64,000 nucleotides of DNA from CBDDDW01 sp965226805 (GCA_965226805.1 CBDDDW010000022.1:1-64000); one strand, 5' to 3'. Counted from the stretch's first letter, positions 1-9,795 are shown. Numbers and translations: made by a program. Notes: a model not told the origin generated them from the letters alone.

Positions 1-126
1 AAGGCATGGTGCCTGCCTAAGGCAGCCTTTGCCCAACTGTTGTCAGAGAACCTCTCCCTGGCCCTTTACTTCAATCGAATACTGACCCAGCGGCTAAGGA
101 CCCTGCAAGAGGAACTCATACCTTAG
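1..126 (+). CDS. C-terminal end of a probable cyclic-nucleotide-binding-type protein (partial)
   Basis: The window opens inside a plus-strand reading frame of 41 codons that stops with TAG at 124-126. The visible residues (AQLLSENLSLALYFNRILTQ, then RLRTLQEELIP) have the pattern of the helix at the end of Crp/FNR-type cNMP-binding domains, where a pre-bound hydrophobic helix ends in RLR plus an acidic tail. No HTH follows, so if the family guess is right this is a stand-alone sensor domain or the end of a larger protein. The rest lies outside the window and the assignment is weak. Confidence 0.4.
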   Translation, partial: KAWCLPKAAFAQLLSENLSLALYFNRILTQRLRTLQEELIP

Positions 127-299
127 CCTTCACCTGGCGTTCTTTGTCTTGCCGGTCATAGCTCGCGACCCACCCTTCCACCTTGAACGAGTGTCTCACC
201 GTAGGCGACGTTCTCACCTGAGACGCTGATGTGCGACAGCGGTAGACTATCGTCGGCTACCTTCCCTGTCAGGGTTAGCGGTCCAAGAGCCGGCTTTAA

Positions 300-1397
300 C
301 TAGAGTGACACCTGCTGCCCGTGATCAGAAGAACGTTGGATGGCATCTAGCAGGCGATGTCTCGTCTCCGCCAGGTTGAAATCCGGCTCCGCGTCTCCGT
401 CGCTCCGGATTGCCTCGCCGAGGTGACGATACAGGTGGGCCACGTTACGGGGCTCCCCCTCGGGTACCTCCGGTGAGACCGCGGCCAGACCGTCTGGAAC
501 CGGGAGCTCCACTAGCCCGGCGTCCTGACGGCGACCACCATAGAGCCGGATATTACCGAACTGGACCATTTGATCGGACGAGGCGACCAGAGTACCCTCC
601 CTGCCGTACACCTCCATTCTCCAACCAGTTCCGTGCCAGGGAACCGCTGCTACGTCCACCGAGGCGACGGCGCCGTTGTCGAGCACGCCGGCTACGAGCA
701 CGTTGTCAGGAGCGGTGACTTCGATCCTCTCACCGGTGTCCCGAATGTCCAGCTGAGGCACCTGAGTGTTAACTCGGCACGAGACCTCGTTAAACTCTCC
801 AATACAGAAACAAACGACATCTATCGAGTGTCCCGTGGCTATTGAGAGGGTATGTGCTCCATTTTTCACGTCGGCCATCCAAGCACGTCCCGAGTCCTTC
901 TGCAACATGCCGGGCAAAAACATCGACATATTGCATGTGAGGACCTCTCCAGCATATCCCTCAACCAGAAGCTCCTTAAGATGTCGGAGGGCAGGATCAC
1001 CCCTCGCCTGCAAGCCCACCATGTGCCGCACACCCTTAGACTGGGCTAGGGCCGCCATCTCTTTCGCCTCCTGTAGGTTGGCCCCTAGGGGCCACTCGCA
1101 GAAGACATGTTTCCCGGCCTCCAGGGCCGCCATCACCATAGAGTGGTGGAGTGGGACTCGAACAGATATAGACACTAGGTCTATATCTGGATGCTTTACC
1201 ATCTCATGGTAATCGTGGAATGCCAGGGGCACTCCATACTGCTTGGCCGACTCCTCAGCCGTTGCTCGATGAGCGGTACACACGGCTGTAAGTTCGTACT
1301 CCGGCAAGGCGAGTAAGGCGGGTATGTGCGACCTGTAACTCCACCCATAACTGGCGCTGGCGCCAATGAGGCCTACTCGTATCTTTTTGTCCCCCAC
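300..1397 (-). CDS. Gfo/Idh/MocA family NAD(P)-dependent oxidoreductase
   Basis: A 365-residue protein. The N-terminus (KIRVGLIGASASYGWSYRSH) is a Rossmann dinucleotide fold, and the EWP motif after GKHVFC takes the place of the usual EKP signature of the family. The C-terminal half is the alpha/beta substrate domain ending in a typical family segment (DFNLAETRHRLLDAIQRS). The GASASYGWSYRSHIPAL start resembles Gal80-like members, some of which are regulators, so an enzyme is likely but not certain. The start is GTG at 1395-1397, with a strong AAGGAGGGG about 5 bases upstream. It stands alone; the neighbours give no clue to the substrate. Confidence 0.85.
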   Translation of the reverse strand: MGDKKIRVGLIGASASYGWSYRSHIPALLALPEYELTAVCTAHRATAEESAKQYGVPLAFHDYHEMVKHPDIDLVSISVRVPLHHSMVMAALEAGKHVFCEWPLGANLQEAKEMAALAQSKGVRHMVGLQARGDPALRHLKELLVEGYAGEVLTCNMSMFLPGMLQKDSGRAWMADVKNGAHTLSIATGHSIDVVCFCIGEFNEVSCRVNTQVPQLDIRDTGERIEVTAPDNVLVAGVLDNGAVASVDVAAVPWHGTGWRMEVYGREGTLVASSDQMVQFGNIRLYGGRRQDAGLVELPVPDGLAAVSPEVPEGEPRNVAHLYRHLGEAIRSDGDAEPDFNLAETRHRLLDAIQRSSDHGQQVSL

Positions 1398-1766
1398 GTG
1401 ACCCCTCCTTTTTGAGCCAAGTTTCCTTAGGCAACAGACGCCATCGTACCTTTCGGCTTATGACGTGTCCAGTTTTGGGCATGACGAGTGATAAACGAGG
1501 AGAAGATTTCCGGTTTAAAGTCCGCGTTGATGCACGACTCAATCCGCTGTTGACGGAGCGTTCGTCAGCCTCAGGGGGATGTTGGAAGCGATCCGGAGGT
1601 ATCGTAGAATAGGCGGCAAGCTTCCCTCGGAGAGTCGCCCGAGTTGCTCGATCAGAAGGTACGTTTCGTCCTGCTTGCCTCCGAGTAGACCTACGAGTAT
1701 CATCTCTAGTATGGGGTAACCGATCACGTCTCTGGGTATGAGCTTATTGGAAAAGGAGGAGAGTCG
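1398..1766. other. Intergenic region upstream of ftsZ-like gene
   Basis: About 370 bases between two divergent genes. Besides the ribosome-binding site of the left gene and an AAAGGAGGAG site just before the ftsZ-like start at 1767, I see no conserved gene, RNA or clear promoter; short frames here look like chance. Confidence 0.5.
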
Positions 1767-2780
1767 ATGGCGGAAGAAGGAATCGTGCCAGATGGGGGGG
1801 CAACTCCGAACGTAAGCTTCAACGTATCGTGGGAGCGAGCACCTGCTCGCATCAAGGTGGTGGGTGTAGGTGGTGGAGGATGTAACTGCGTCAGGCGCAT
1901 GTTGAGACACAGGGTGCCGGGTGTCAAATTTGTAATGGTCAACACGGATATCAGATCCTTGGACAACCCGAGCTTAGACGTGGACACCGTGCAAATTGGA
2001 GACAACGTAACCCACGGCTGGGGCGCGGGAGGAGACGCCAAGATAGGTGCAAAGGCTGCCGCCGAGTCAGCCCGCGCCATCTCGAAGGCCCTCAAGGACG
2101 CTGAGCTCGTGTTCGTGACCTCTGGAATGGGAGGTGGCACCGGAACGGGGGCCGCTCCTTTCATCGCCAACATGGCCAAAGAGATGGGAGCGCTGGTAGT
2201 GGCCGTAATCACTACCCCGTTCAGCTTTGAGGGAAGCCGCCGTCTCGAGCAAGCCCAGGCTGGGGTGTCCAATCTGCGGTCCTACGTGGACAACCTCATC
2301 ATTATCCACAACGACCGGCTCCTGGCGTTCGTGGACCACGATGCCAGGATGGTGGAGGCCTTCAGCACAGCCGACGCGGTGGTAACCCAGGGCATCCTGA
2401 GCATGTCTGAACTGATCAATGTGCCTGGTGAGATCAACGTCGACTTTGCTGACGTCCGGACGATCATGAAGAACCCCGGTGGGGCGTTGATGGCTATCGG
2501 AGTGGGCCATGGCAACATGGGGGCTCTGGAAGCCGCTCGGCAGGCCATCGCCAACCCGCTGCTGAACCTCTCCATCAACGGCGCTAAGGGAGTCCTGTTT
2601 TTGGTGAAGGGCGGCGAGAGCCTCACTCTCGGGGGCGTCAACGCAGCGGGTGACCTCATCAGCAAGGCTGCCCGGAAGGACGCCAGCATTTTCTTCGGCA
2701 TGTCCATAGACCCGGCCCTGGAAGACGAGGTGCGGATCACCATGTTCGCCACCGGTCTCAAACAGAAGGCGGCGGTGTAG
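1767..2780 (+). CDS. ftsZ: FtsZ-like tubulin GTPase lacking the C-terminal tail
   Basis: A 337-residue protein of the FtsZ family, the GTPase that polymerises into the division ring. Visible motifs are the GVGGGGCN loop near residue 34, the tubulin signature GMGGGTGTGAAP near residue 117, PFSFEG, and the T7-loop segment INVDFADVRTIM near 220 whose Asp completes the neighbouring active site. It ends right after the globular domain (FATGLKQKAAV), without the long linker and conserved C-terminal peptide that binds FtsA/ZipA/SepF in most FtsZ proteins. The start ATG follows AAGGAGGAG. No dcw-cluster genes are beside it, so it may be a second paralog rather than the main ftsZ. Confidence 0.9.
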   Translation: MAEEGIVPDGGATPNVSFNVSWERAPARIKVVGVGGGGCNCVRRMLRHRVPGVKFVMVNTDIRSLDNPSLDVDTVQIGDNVTHGWGAGGDAKIGAKAAAESARAISKALKDAELVFVTSGMGGGTGTGAAPFIANMAKEMGALVVAVITTPFSFEGSRRLEQAQAGVSNLRSYVDNLIIIHNDRLLAFVDHDARMVEAFSTADAVVTQGILSMSELINVPGEINVDFADVRTIMKNPGGALMAIGVGHGNMGALEAARQAIANPLLNLSINGAKGVLFLVKGGESLTLGGVNAAGDLISKAARKDASIFFGMSIDPALEDEVRITMFATGLKQKAAV

Positions 2781-4240
2781 CCAAGCCGAAAGGAGGGTGT
2801 ATCGGCGGATCAGGACCTGGCAGCTGGTGGCGACACCGAGGCTTGCGACCGGTAGGTCCTCCAATGCATCGACATCGGCTTACTAGGGAACGACTCCAGA
2901 AGATTTCGGGACCACCAAGACGCATACGAATATGCCGTGCCTTCTCCAGGAGCCTGTCCGCAGATCCCTGCCGCTTACTCACGTAGACTAGTCGTGTGTC
3001 TGCCAAATGGGTTTACAATACGTCAGCGCTCGACGTGGCCCCCCGGTCTGCCTCCTCTCCCTATGGGAGAGGATTGAGGTGAGGGTGAGACCGGGGTTCG
3101 CGGGGAGGACCTCCTCATATCAGCATTGTAATGCTATATACGAGACACTAGACTAGCCAGTAGCAGCGACGGCAAAAGGAAATTCCTTCCGGCGCTGTAC
3201 AGGATCGCCGCGCGACGTTGGCAGGGACTGCCGTTCACGACACCAGGACCGAGGAACCAGGGACGCTGCCCCCATAATGGCAACGCGTAAATGTCAGCCG
3301 TATAGGCTCATCCACGCGCTGCCATTCCTCACCCGTACCGCGTCGGTAGCTATAGGAAAGCACCATCCTTCCCTCACAGGTGCGTAATCCGATAGACGTG
3401 GGTGCCAGGTTCGCTCCGGAGGGTCAGGCATTGGCCTCGCCGTGGTTAAGCGGTTTGTCGCAGAAGGGGCTCGAAGTGGAACTGCTCGATCCGGACCACA
3501 TCGCTGAGGAAGGCCTGAATCCCATGCTCTTCCAGGTTCGGAAGCGATCCACTGTAGAGCCCGCTTCGGCGGCCATACAAAATTCGGAAAGCACTCGGCT
3601 TGGGCCAGTTTGCCCGGGCCTCACCCAGCGCAATGATAGCCGACGACCGTATTGCGAGCGCCGCATGTATATAATATAAGCCAGGCTCGCAAATCGAATC
3701 GTCATCCGGTGGCCTAACACCTTGCGTACCAGCCCACCCGAGCCGTTAGAGCCGCAGCTATGTTCTTCCGGTATACCATCTTCTACACCGTCGCTGGGAC
3801 TATTATTGGCACACTAGCCCAAGCCCTGGGCGCTGGCTTTGGTGTGACCTTGTTCGCCGCTCTCTTGGTCCCACCTCTTCTCCATATTGCTTTCATCGTT
3901 GTCAGGAGATGATGAGGCAGCGAACAATGTGAAGGCCGCGAGCGAACTGAAGGCTGGCAGTAACAGCGGCCTCCGGAACGCGCGGTGAGTCCCCTCTGCT
4001 AGAGTAAATGCATAGGGTTGGCGCATGGGCGGGCAAGGACCTGCTGTCAGTGACGCTCTTGGTCCGGCCCGTTCCGGCCTGCAAATATTCAACATTGCGT
4101 CGGCCCCAAGCGATTTCAGCAAGGTCAGGGCGAGGGCCGGATGCTTTCTTAGGGCAGCCCGGGACCCCACTTCCATCAGCCTTGGCATTTTGGCTTGGAT
4201 GGTGGAATATATACTCACAGGAATTGGAGGGGGTACGATC
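2781..4240. other. Long intergenic region, no convincing gene
   Basis: About 1.46 kb between the ftsZ-like gene and the LamG gene. Frames of up to about 100 codons exist on both strands but lack family resemblance or good ribosome-binding sites. The one clear element is the palindromic repeat at 3041-3096. The rest may be decayed sequence. Confidence 0.5.
3041..3096. repeat. REP-like nested palindrome
   Basis: Outer arms CCCCGGTCT (3041-3049) and AGACCGGGG (3088-3096) enclose an inner hairpin CCTCTCCC-TAT-GGGAGAGG (3054-3072), followed by the GAGGTGAGGGTGAG motif often seen in dispersed bacterial intergenic palindromes. It would fold into a branched hairpin in RNA. Whether it is dispersed in this genome cannot be seen from one window. 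Confidence 0.6.
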
Positions 4241-5326
4241 ATGAATATTAAGCTGATTCTGAAGAGCGGAGCCGTGTTGCTGACTGCCTTGCTGCTAGTC
4301 GCGGTGGGAATAGCATACGGGGTCACTGTGATATCACGCGGGGTGGAGGGCTTTGTGAGCGTCACCGCCGAGATCAGTATCGATGAGGCCATCGGGCTGT
4401 ACCATGTGGACGCAGGCGGGAACCCTGGTGCGCCCCTGACAACTGCGGACTTCGGAACAATCAGCCTAGACCCATTCGGTACCGCAACACCCACCGAGGT
4501 GCTGACTGTGTGGGTGGAGAATGGCACCGGCACTAGCTTTAAACTAACCGTCGACGACCAGTCCGCGGGGGTTGGGGGGATAGATACCTTCCAGATCGGT
4601 GAAGTAGTCTATGCGCCTAGTGGCCAGCCGCTGTCGACTATGCCCGATCCAGAAATAGTCCTGGTGCCGGGCCAACTGGTTCTTCTGGACCTGAGCCTAG
4701 AGTTCAGCGATGTGGTGATCGGAGACTATGGGCTCACCGTTCGGTTCAATGCTGAAGAGATTCTTCAGAGTGCACCGACTCCCGATGGACTCGTGGGCTG
4801 GTGGCCCGGGGATGGAGACTCTGACGATCTTAGCCCTAACAACAACCACGGGACAATCACCGGAGACGGGACCTTCGTGCCTGGGATGGTCGGGCAGGCC
4901 TTCAGCTTCGGCGGTACGGGATTTGTTGAGATACCCTATGACCCGGTCCTTGACCTGAACCATTTTACGATTGAACTATGGGTTAATCCCGCTACCGTGG
5001 ACTCGGGCTATCAGGCGCTGGTAGGTAAAGGGTTCTCCCCGTATGCTGCTAGCTTATGGCTGTTTAACGACAAAGTAGAAGTGTGGTTCGATCCCCTCCA
5101 AAACCCAAAGGTTCTGTCAATCACGAGCCTTACTCCAAGCCAATGGTATCACCTAGCGGCCACCTATGATGGTGCAGAGGTGAACATCTATATCGACGGT
5201 AGCCTGGATGCCACCGCTCTTTCTGAGGTCGTTCCGGTAACTACCTTTGGGCGGCTGTTCCTCGGCGTGAACGAAGGCGGGCTCTGGTACGATGGTCTGC
5301 TGGACGAGGTGAGCATATACAACTGA
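4241..5326 (+). CDS. Secreted LamG (laminin G-like/concanavalin fold) domain protein
   Basis: A 361-residue protein. Residues 1-28 form a hydrophobic signal or anchor segment (MNIKLILKSGAVLLTALLLV). The middle (about 30-165) is a beta-rich region with FGTISLDPFGTATPTEVLTV. Residues about 185-361 are a LamG-like jelly roll starting GLVGWWPGDGDSDD, with TIELWVNP, WYHLAATYDG and IYIDGS signatures and ending DGLLDEVSIYN, the usual end of this domain. It is likely exported and binds carbohydrate or another ligand. The frame stays open to 4025, but ATG 4241 has GGAGGGGG before it and starts the signal segment. An IS3 element begins a few bases after the stop. Confidence 0.8.
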   Translation: MNIKLILKSGAVLLTALLLVAVGIAYGVTVISRGVEGFVSVTAEISIDEAIGLYHVDAGGNPGAPLTTADFGTISLDPFGTATPTEVLTVWVENGTGTSFKLTVDDQSAGVGGIDTFQIGEVVYAPSGQPLSTMPDPEIVLVPGQLVLLDLSLEFSDVVIGDYGLTVRFNAEEILQSAPTPDGLVGWWPGDGDSDDLSPNNNHGTITGDGTFVPGMVGQAFSFGGTGFVEIPYDPVLDLNHFTIELWVNPATVDSGYQALVGKGFSPYAASLWLFNDKVEVWFDPLQNPKVLSITSLTPSQWYHLAATYDGAEVNIYIDGSLDATALSEVVPVTTFGRLFLGVNEGGLWYDGLLDEVSIYN

Positions 5327-5385
5327 GATAGGATGGGAAAAACGGACACCAAAGTCGGATAAGATAGAGCGACGGAGGTGTCAGT

Positions 5386-5703
5386 ATGAAAGGTGTCCCT
5401 CAAGGAAGATACACGAGGGAATTCCGCCAGGAAGCAGTGAAGCTGGTAACGGAAGAGAGGCTATCATTGCCGGAGGCAGCCCGCCGGTTGTCCCTGGCGC
5501 CATCGACGTTAGGGTACTGGGTGAAGGCACAAAGGGCCGGCAAACTGGGAGATGTCGGCAAGACGTACAGGCCCTTGACTGAAGTAGAGATGGATTTGGC
5601 CCGGACTAAGAAGGAACTGGCGGAAGTGAAGATGGAGCGGGACATACTAAAAAAAGCGGCCGCGTACTTTGCCAAGGAGTCGCTGCCCGGTACGCGGCGA
5701 TGA
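5386..5703 (+). CDS. IS3-family transposase OrfA
   Basis: A 105-residue protein with a helix-turn-helix of the IS3 OrfA type (YTREFRQEAVKLVTEERLSL, PEAARRLSLAPSTLGYWVKA) followed by a leucine-zipper-like helix (MDLARTKKELAEVKMERDIL). A run of seven A at 5649-5655 is read as A AAA AAA in this frame, a typical -1 slippery site. Slippage there enters the orfB frame, which is open through to its own ATG, giving the OrfAB fusion that is the active transposase in this family. Confidence 0.9.
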   Translation: MKGVPQGRYTREFRQEAVKLVTEERLSLPEAARRLSLAPSTLGYWVKAQRAGKLGDVGKTYRPLTEVEMDLARTKKELAEVKMERDILKKAAAYFAKESLPGTRR

Positions 5704-6560
5704 ATGAGTTGCGGCTCAAGTATCCAGTCCGGATGATGCGACGGATTATGAATGTATCGGCCAGCGGCTACTATGCGTGGGTGGACCGGCCGCTGTCCAA
5801 GCGGGCACAGGAGGAAGTGCGGCTGGAGCTGGAGATAATGGCGGCCCACCAGCGGAATAGACAGACCTATGGCCCGGAACGGTTACAGCGCGATCTGGCG
5901 GAGCATGGCGTTCGGGTGGGTGTTTGCCGGATCAAGCGGATCCGGCAAAAGCTCGGCATACGCTGTAAACAGAAGAGGAGATTCAAGACTACCACTAACT
6001 CCGCGCACAGACTGCCAGTTGCGGATAACTTGTTGGGCCAGCAGTTCAAGGTCAGTCAGCCCAACGCCGTGTGGGTGAGTGACATCACCTATATACCGAC
6101 TGATGAAGGCTGGCTATACCTGGCGGGCCACAAGGACCTGTTCACCGGAGAGCTCGTGGGCTATGCCATGGGAGAGCGGATGACCAGGAATCTGGTTAGT
6201 CAGTCTCTATTCCGGGCGCTGAGAGCCAAACGCCCCGCGAGGGGACTGATGCATCACTCTGACCGGGGCTCTCAGTATTGCTCCCAGGAGTACAGAAATC
6301 TTATGGAGCGCTCTGGCCTGAGATCATCCATGAGCGGGAAAGGGAACTGTTTTGATAATGCGCCGATGGAGAGCTTCTGGGGAACACTCAAGCAGGAGCT
6401 AGTCCATCACCGTCATTATCGAAGTAGACAGGAAGCAATTCGAGATATTACAGAATATATCGAGATCTTCTATAGCAGGCAGCGCCGCCAGGCCAGGCTG
6501 GGATTCCTGTCACCTGCGGCCTTTCAACAAAGATTCTATGCAGAATTACTCGCAGCTTGA
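5700..6560 (+). CDS. IS3-family transposase OrfB (DDE integrase core)
   Basis: A 286-residue protein in the -1 frame relative to orfA, overlapping it by 4 bases. It has an HTH_21-like N-terminal part and an rve integrase core with the catalytic triad in VSDITYIPT (D), HHSDRGSQYCS (D) and FDNAPMESFWGTLKQE (E). Length and spacing are normal for the IS3 group, so the element may be active. Confidence 0.92.
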   Translation: MNELRLKYPVRMMRRIMNVSASGYYAWVDRPLSKRAQEEVRLELEIMAAHQRNRQTYGPERLQRDLAEHGVRVGVCRIKRIRQKLGIRCKQKRRFKTTTNSAHRLPVADNLLGQQFKVSQPNAVWVSDITYIPTDEGWLYLAGHKDLFTGELVGYAMGERMTRNLVSQSLFRALRAKRPARGLMHHSDRGSQYCSQEYRNLMERSGLRSSMSGKGNCFDNAPMESFWGTLKQELVHHRHYRSRQEAIRDITEYIEIFYSRQRRQARLGFLSPAAFQQRFYAELLAA

Positions 6561-6575
6561 AAGGTTTGGTGTCCA

Positions 6576-8555
6576 CTATTGCCATCCGACCCCAAACATG
6601 ACGGCGACTTTTCTCGAGTGGGCGGCCGTGGTCAGAAGGTCAATCTTGCCGTCGCCATTGAAGTCATCCGCTACTAGTGCACCAGGTGCGTTAATGACAC
6701 TTGTGTCGAGAGGGTCTGGAAAGTTTGCGGCCGGGCTGAAGGAGCCTGCGCCGTCGCCCATCAGAACGGAAATGTTATCGCAATTCACGTTTGTGGTTGC
6801 TATGTCCAGATTGCCATCCCCATCTAAGTCCACCGCCGCGACTGCGAGGGCAAATGGATTAGGTAAACACGAGTCCGTTGGGTAGGTGGTGGCCGGTCCA
6901 AAGGTACCATCGCCGATGCCCAGGAAAACGTTGTCACCGGAAATCAAGTGGTTGGATACCAGGTCGGGAATATTATCGCCATTAAAGTCGCCCACTGCCA
7001 GTCCGTTGGCGGAGGAGCCTTTATTGTCAACCAATTGGCTACGCGTGAAGCCATCGTCCCCGGCATTGGCCAGCATCACGGAGATATTTGGGCCTTGGTT
7101 GCTGATCAACACATCCAGTTCGCCGTCTCCATTGAGGTCGACGACTTCAATTTGGCCGCGGGCCGGGTTGCCTGCAAGATGTGGTTCGCCGAGGGATTGG
7201 ACTAGACCGAACATGCCCGGCGCGGCGTCTCCACTGTTTAGCAGGTAGGCGACGGACGAGCCCCAACAATTGCCCCCAAGCAGGTCAAGGTACCCGTCGC
7301 CGTTGAGGTCCCCCAACCCCACCGTACGCATTCCAACAAAGACCGGATAGTGGTTGGCCGGGCCGAAGCCGCCATTTCCATCGCCCGTCACGACCGTAAG
7401 TCCGTTCGCGCTGGACCAGGCGATGTCGAGATGCCCATCATTGTCGACATCTCCGACCTTCACCGGACCCGGGACTTCACCCGGATACCGAATGTCATTT
7501 TGGGTGAACGAGCCGTCTCCATTCCCCTGGCCGTCGTCATTCCCCAGCATGATGTGGATATCCTCACCACCGGATGTGACGACCACGTCCAGGATGCCAT
7601 CTTCGTTGAAATCGCCTGCGGCTGTCGGCCCTGGCAGATTTTGTTGGAAAGTGGTCTCTATAACCGAGGTCCCGATTGGGGCGCCAAACAGGGCCGGGGC
7701 CGGCCCGGGCGGGTCCAGGTGGAAGTGGGCGCCGGTGATCGGGCCGGTCAAGGAGGCTATGTCAACCGAGATATTGTACTCCAGCGCTGACCCATCCTGT
7801 TGTAGCTGGAAGAACCCGAATCCCATGCCGTCTACGTCTAGTGCCGGCACTTCTTGACTGCCCTCTAAAACGGCGCCAAACTGCTGTGACGGGGGAGGTG
7901 GGACTGGAATCAAATTACCGAACTCTTCAGGATTTGTCTCGGCGAACCAGCCCAGGCTGATGCCGGCCGCGGTGGGGCCGCACCAGTTGTCGCCCCATTC
8001 TCCCCTGCTGTGTTGGTTCAGGGTTTGCAGCTCAGTGTCCGTCCCGTCGTCGACCCCTTTAATAAAGGTATAGTCGGCGTCATCGCCGGTTCTGGGAGTG
8101 TCGTCGTAAACGCAAGACCGGACAGCGTCGCCGCTATCGGGGAAACCGTCCACAGTCAGCCTCAGCCTCTCCAGGCCAGTCAGGGCCAGACCATCTCAAT
8201 CCGTGGCAAAGTTTATTCCGGGGCTGGCTATCTCGGCGTCCAGCACGCGCACAATTCCGCGGGGCTCGACGCTAAGGTGGAACTCTCCCGCATAGACGTC
8301 GTCCAATGCTCCTGGTAGCCGAACCATCAGGTCGATTTCGGCGGTATCGCCTACGTTCTGAAGGACGAGGGGAGTTTCAGGGTTCGAAATGTCCTGAGAA
8401 GGATCCGCGGTGTCAACGAGGCTCACATGGGTGTCGCCATGGTCGGCCTGGACTGCCCGGACGGCGAAAGCTAGCCCGATGAGCAGTGCAATGGCCACGG
8501 GCAAAAGCAGCAGCCGTAGATCTCTCAAAACTGCTCGTCCTTTCGATTCACCCAT
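6576..8555 (-). pseudogene. Secreted CHRD and FG-GAP/VCBS repeat protein, in-frame stop and clipped end
   Basis: Read from ATG 8553-8555 (GGAGGG upstream). A signal peptide (LLLLPVAIALLIGLAFAVRA) is followed by a beta-rich region that stops at TGA 8196-8198. The same frame continues without a shift to 6576. It goes through an NWCGPTAAG segment, a CHRD domain (LEGSQEVPAL with TGAHFHLDPPGP) and about five FG-GAP/VCBS repeats with calcium-type DFNEDGILD, DLNGDGYLD, DFNGDNIPDL and DFNGDGKIDL loops. TGA is one base from TGG (Trp). The C-terminus runs into the IS3 end, which gives the TAG. If the stop is real, only a 119-residue exported fragment is made. Confidence 0.75.
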
Positions 8556-8856
8556 GTTGCCCTCCTTAGTGGCTCGATCCGCAAAATGCGACGCGAAAGC
8601 CACCGGGTAATGCTAACCCTGGGTAGCTTCGACTACACCAAAATCACAAGAGCACCTAAGGGCTATCCCGTGAGACGAACGAACAATATTCCGCCCCACA
8701 AAGAGACCTCAGGGGGATTCTACTAGCTACGTGCCTAAAATGCAAGCCCCTTATTTAGCTAGGCTTTGAATTAAATGAGATGCCCCGTCAGCAGTGGGGC
8801 CAACGTCAGTTTGGGGGTGGGGGGATCCCCTTAGATAAGTCGACTAGGGATGCAGG
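8556..8856. other. Intergenic, no gene seen
   Basis: About 300 bases between the start of the FG-GAP gene and the end of the moaD-moaE gene. No RNA, promoter or repeat that I can support. Confidence 0.5.
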
Positions 8857-9588
8857 TTACAGGACTTCTTCGGCAAGGGCGTGCTCATGGTCTTCGCAAG
8901 CTACCCAGTGGTGCTGGCCGCCCTCAAAGAACTCCTTCTTCCAGATCGGCACCCGCTCCTTCAGGCGGTCCACCGCCTGGTGGCAGGCAAGAAAGGCCTC
9001 CTTCCGGTGTGGTGAAGCCACTGTTACCACCAGGCTGATCTCCCCGATGTCCACGCGCCCGATCCGGTGAGTGATGGCTATGTCCTCTATGTTCCATTCA
9101 GCCTGGATCTCGAGCCGTATCTTCTCCATCTCCTTGAGGGCCATCTGAGGGTAAGCCTCGTACTCCAGATACAGCACCTTCTGGCCTTCGGCGAACAGCC
9201 TGGTCGTCCCCAGGAAGGTCACAACTCCTCCGTTGGTGTCCTTTCGGACCTTGGCCGTGGTCTCCGCTGGATCAATGGGGGCATCCGTGATCTGGATCAT
9301 GGCCTCACCCCCGCTTACCGGCGGAATAAGGGCTACCTCGTCGCCGTCTGATAGCACGGTGTCTGGGCCGGCGTATTCAGAGTTCACTCCAACCGCAATG
9401 TCTACTGAAGGGGGGGCAAGGGCCGGGAACATTCGTCTTACCTCGGCCACCATATGGGACACGCTAGAGCCCTGTGCAAGTTCTAAGTCCAGCTGACTGA
9501 TGCCCGCCCGTTCGCGGTATAAGGCGAAGAAGCGTACCTTCACTCTCAATTGTGTCTCGGCCCGCTGCTTTCGAGCAGAGATAGACAA
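8857..9588 (-). CDS. MoaD-MoaE fusion, molybdopterin synthase
   Basis: A 243-residue protein joining both subunits of molybdopterin synthase, which puts sulfur into cyclic pyranopterin monophosphate. Residues about 15-95 are a MoaD ubiquitin-like fold ending ALIPPVSGG, the double Gly that is adenylated and thiocarboxylated. Residues about 98-240 are MoaE, with VTFLGTTR, LEYEAY, RIGRVDIGE, VASPHRKEAF and VPIWKKEFFEGG, including the active-site lysines. In the fusion the GG lies inside the chain (SGGEA), so either it is cleaved or this MoaD works without a free C-terminus. The start is TTG 9588 with GGAGGA upstream; a GTG 51 bases downstream has no such site. Confidence 0.88.
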   Translation of the reverse strand: MSISARKQRAETQLRVKVRFFALYRERAGISQLDLELAQGSSVSHMVAEVRRMFPALAPPSVDIAVGVNSEYAGPDTVLSDGDEVALIPPVSGGEAMIQITDAPIDPAETTAKVRKDTNGGVVTFLGTTRLFAEGQKVLYLEYEAYPQMALKEMEKIRLEIQAEWNIEDIAITHRIGRVDIGEISLVVTVASPHRKEAFLACHQAVDRLKERVPIWKKEFFEGGQHHWVACEDHEHALAEEVL

Positions 9589-9795
9589 CGGCTTTCGTCC
9601 TCCGGCTAGCTTTAGACATTATATTTAACGTCCACTGCTATGTCCAGCATCTCAGGATGGGTTCGGACCGGCCGGCCTCTGGAACCCAAGCGGCATCGCA
9701 ACTTTCCCCGTAGCCAAATCAGGCGCTGAATAGTATCATTTCTTGTGCTGGCCGGTACGGCATCCTGTGGCCCAGTCAGAGAGGAGGTCGTCGCT

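Larger units (their letters stand above)
5331..6587 (+). mobile_element. IS3-family insertion sequence
   Basis: About 1.25 kb with imperfect inverted ends. The left end (from 5331, GGATGG, then CGGACACCAAA by 5353) and the complement of the right end (to 6587) share GGATGG and GGACACCAAA, 16 of 20 bases matching in the core. It carries overlapping orfA and orfB. I see no matching target duplication. On the right its end supplies the stop codon for the neighbouring FG-GAP gene, so insertion clipped that gene. Confidence 0.85.

Noticed and set aside
2067..2864. 265-codon minus-strand frame over the ftsZ-like gene
   Set aside because: It is opposite a clearly coding FtsZ frame; shadow frames are common at this GC.
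3380..3679. 99-codon plus-strand frame in the gap after ftsZ
   Set aside because: No family resemblance and no ribosome-binding site; a frame of similar length lies opposite.
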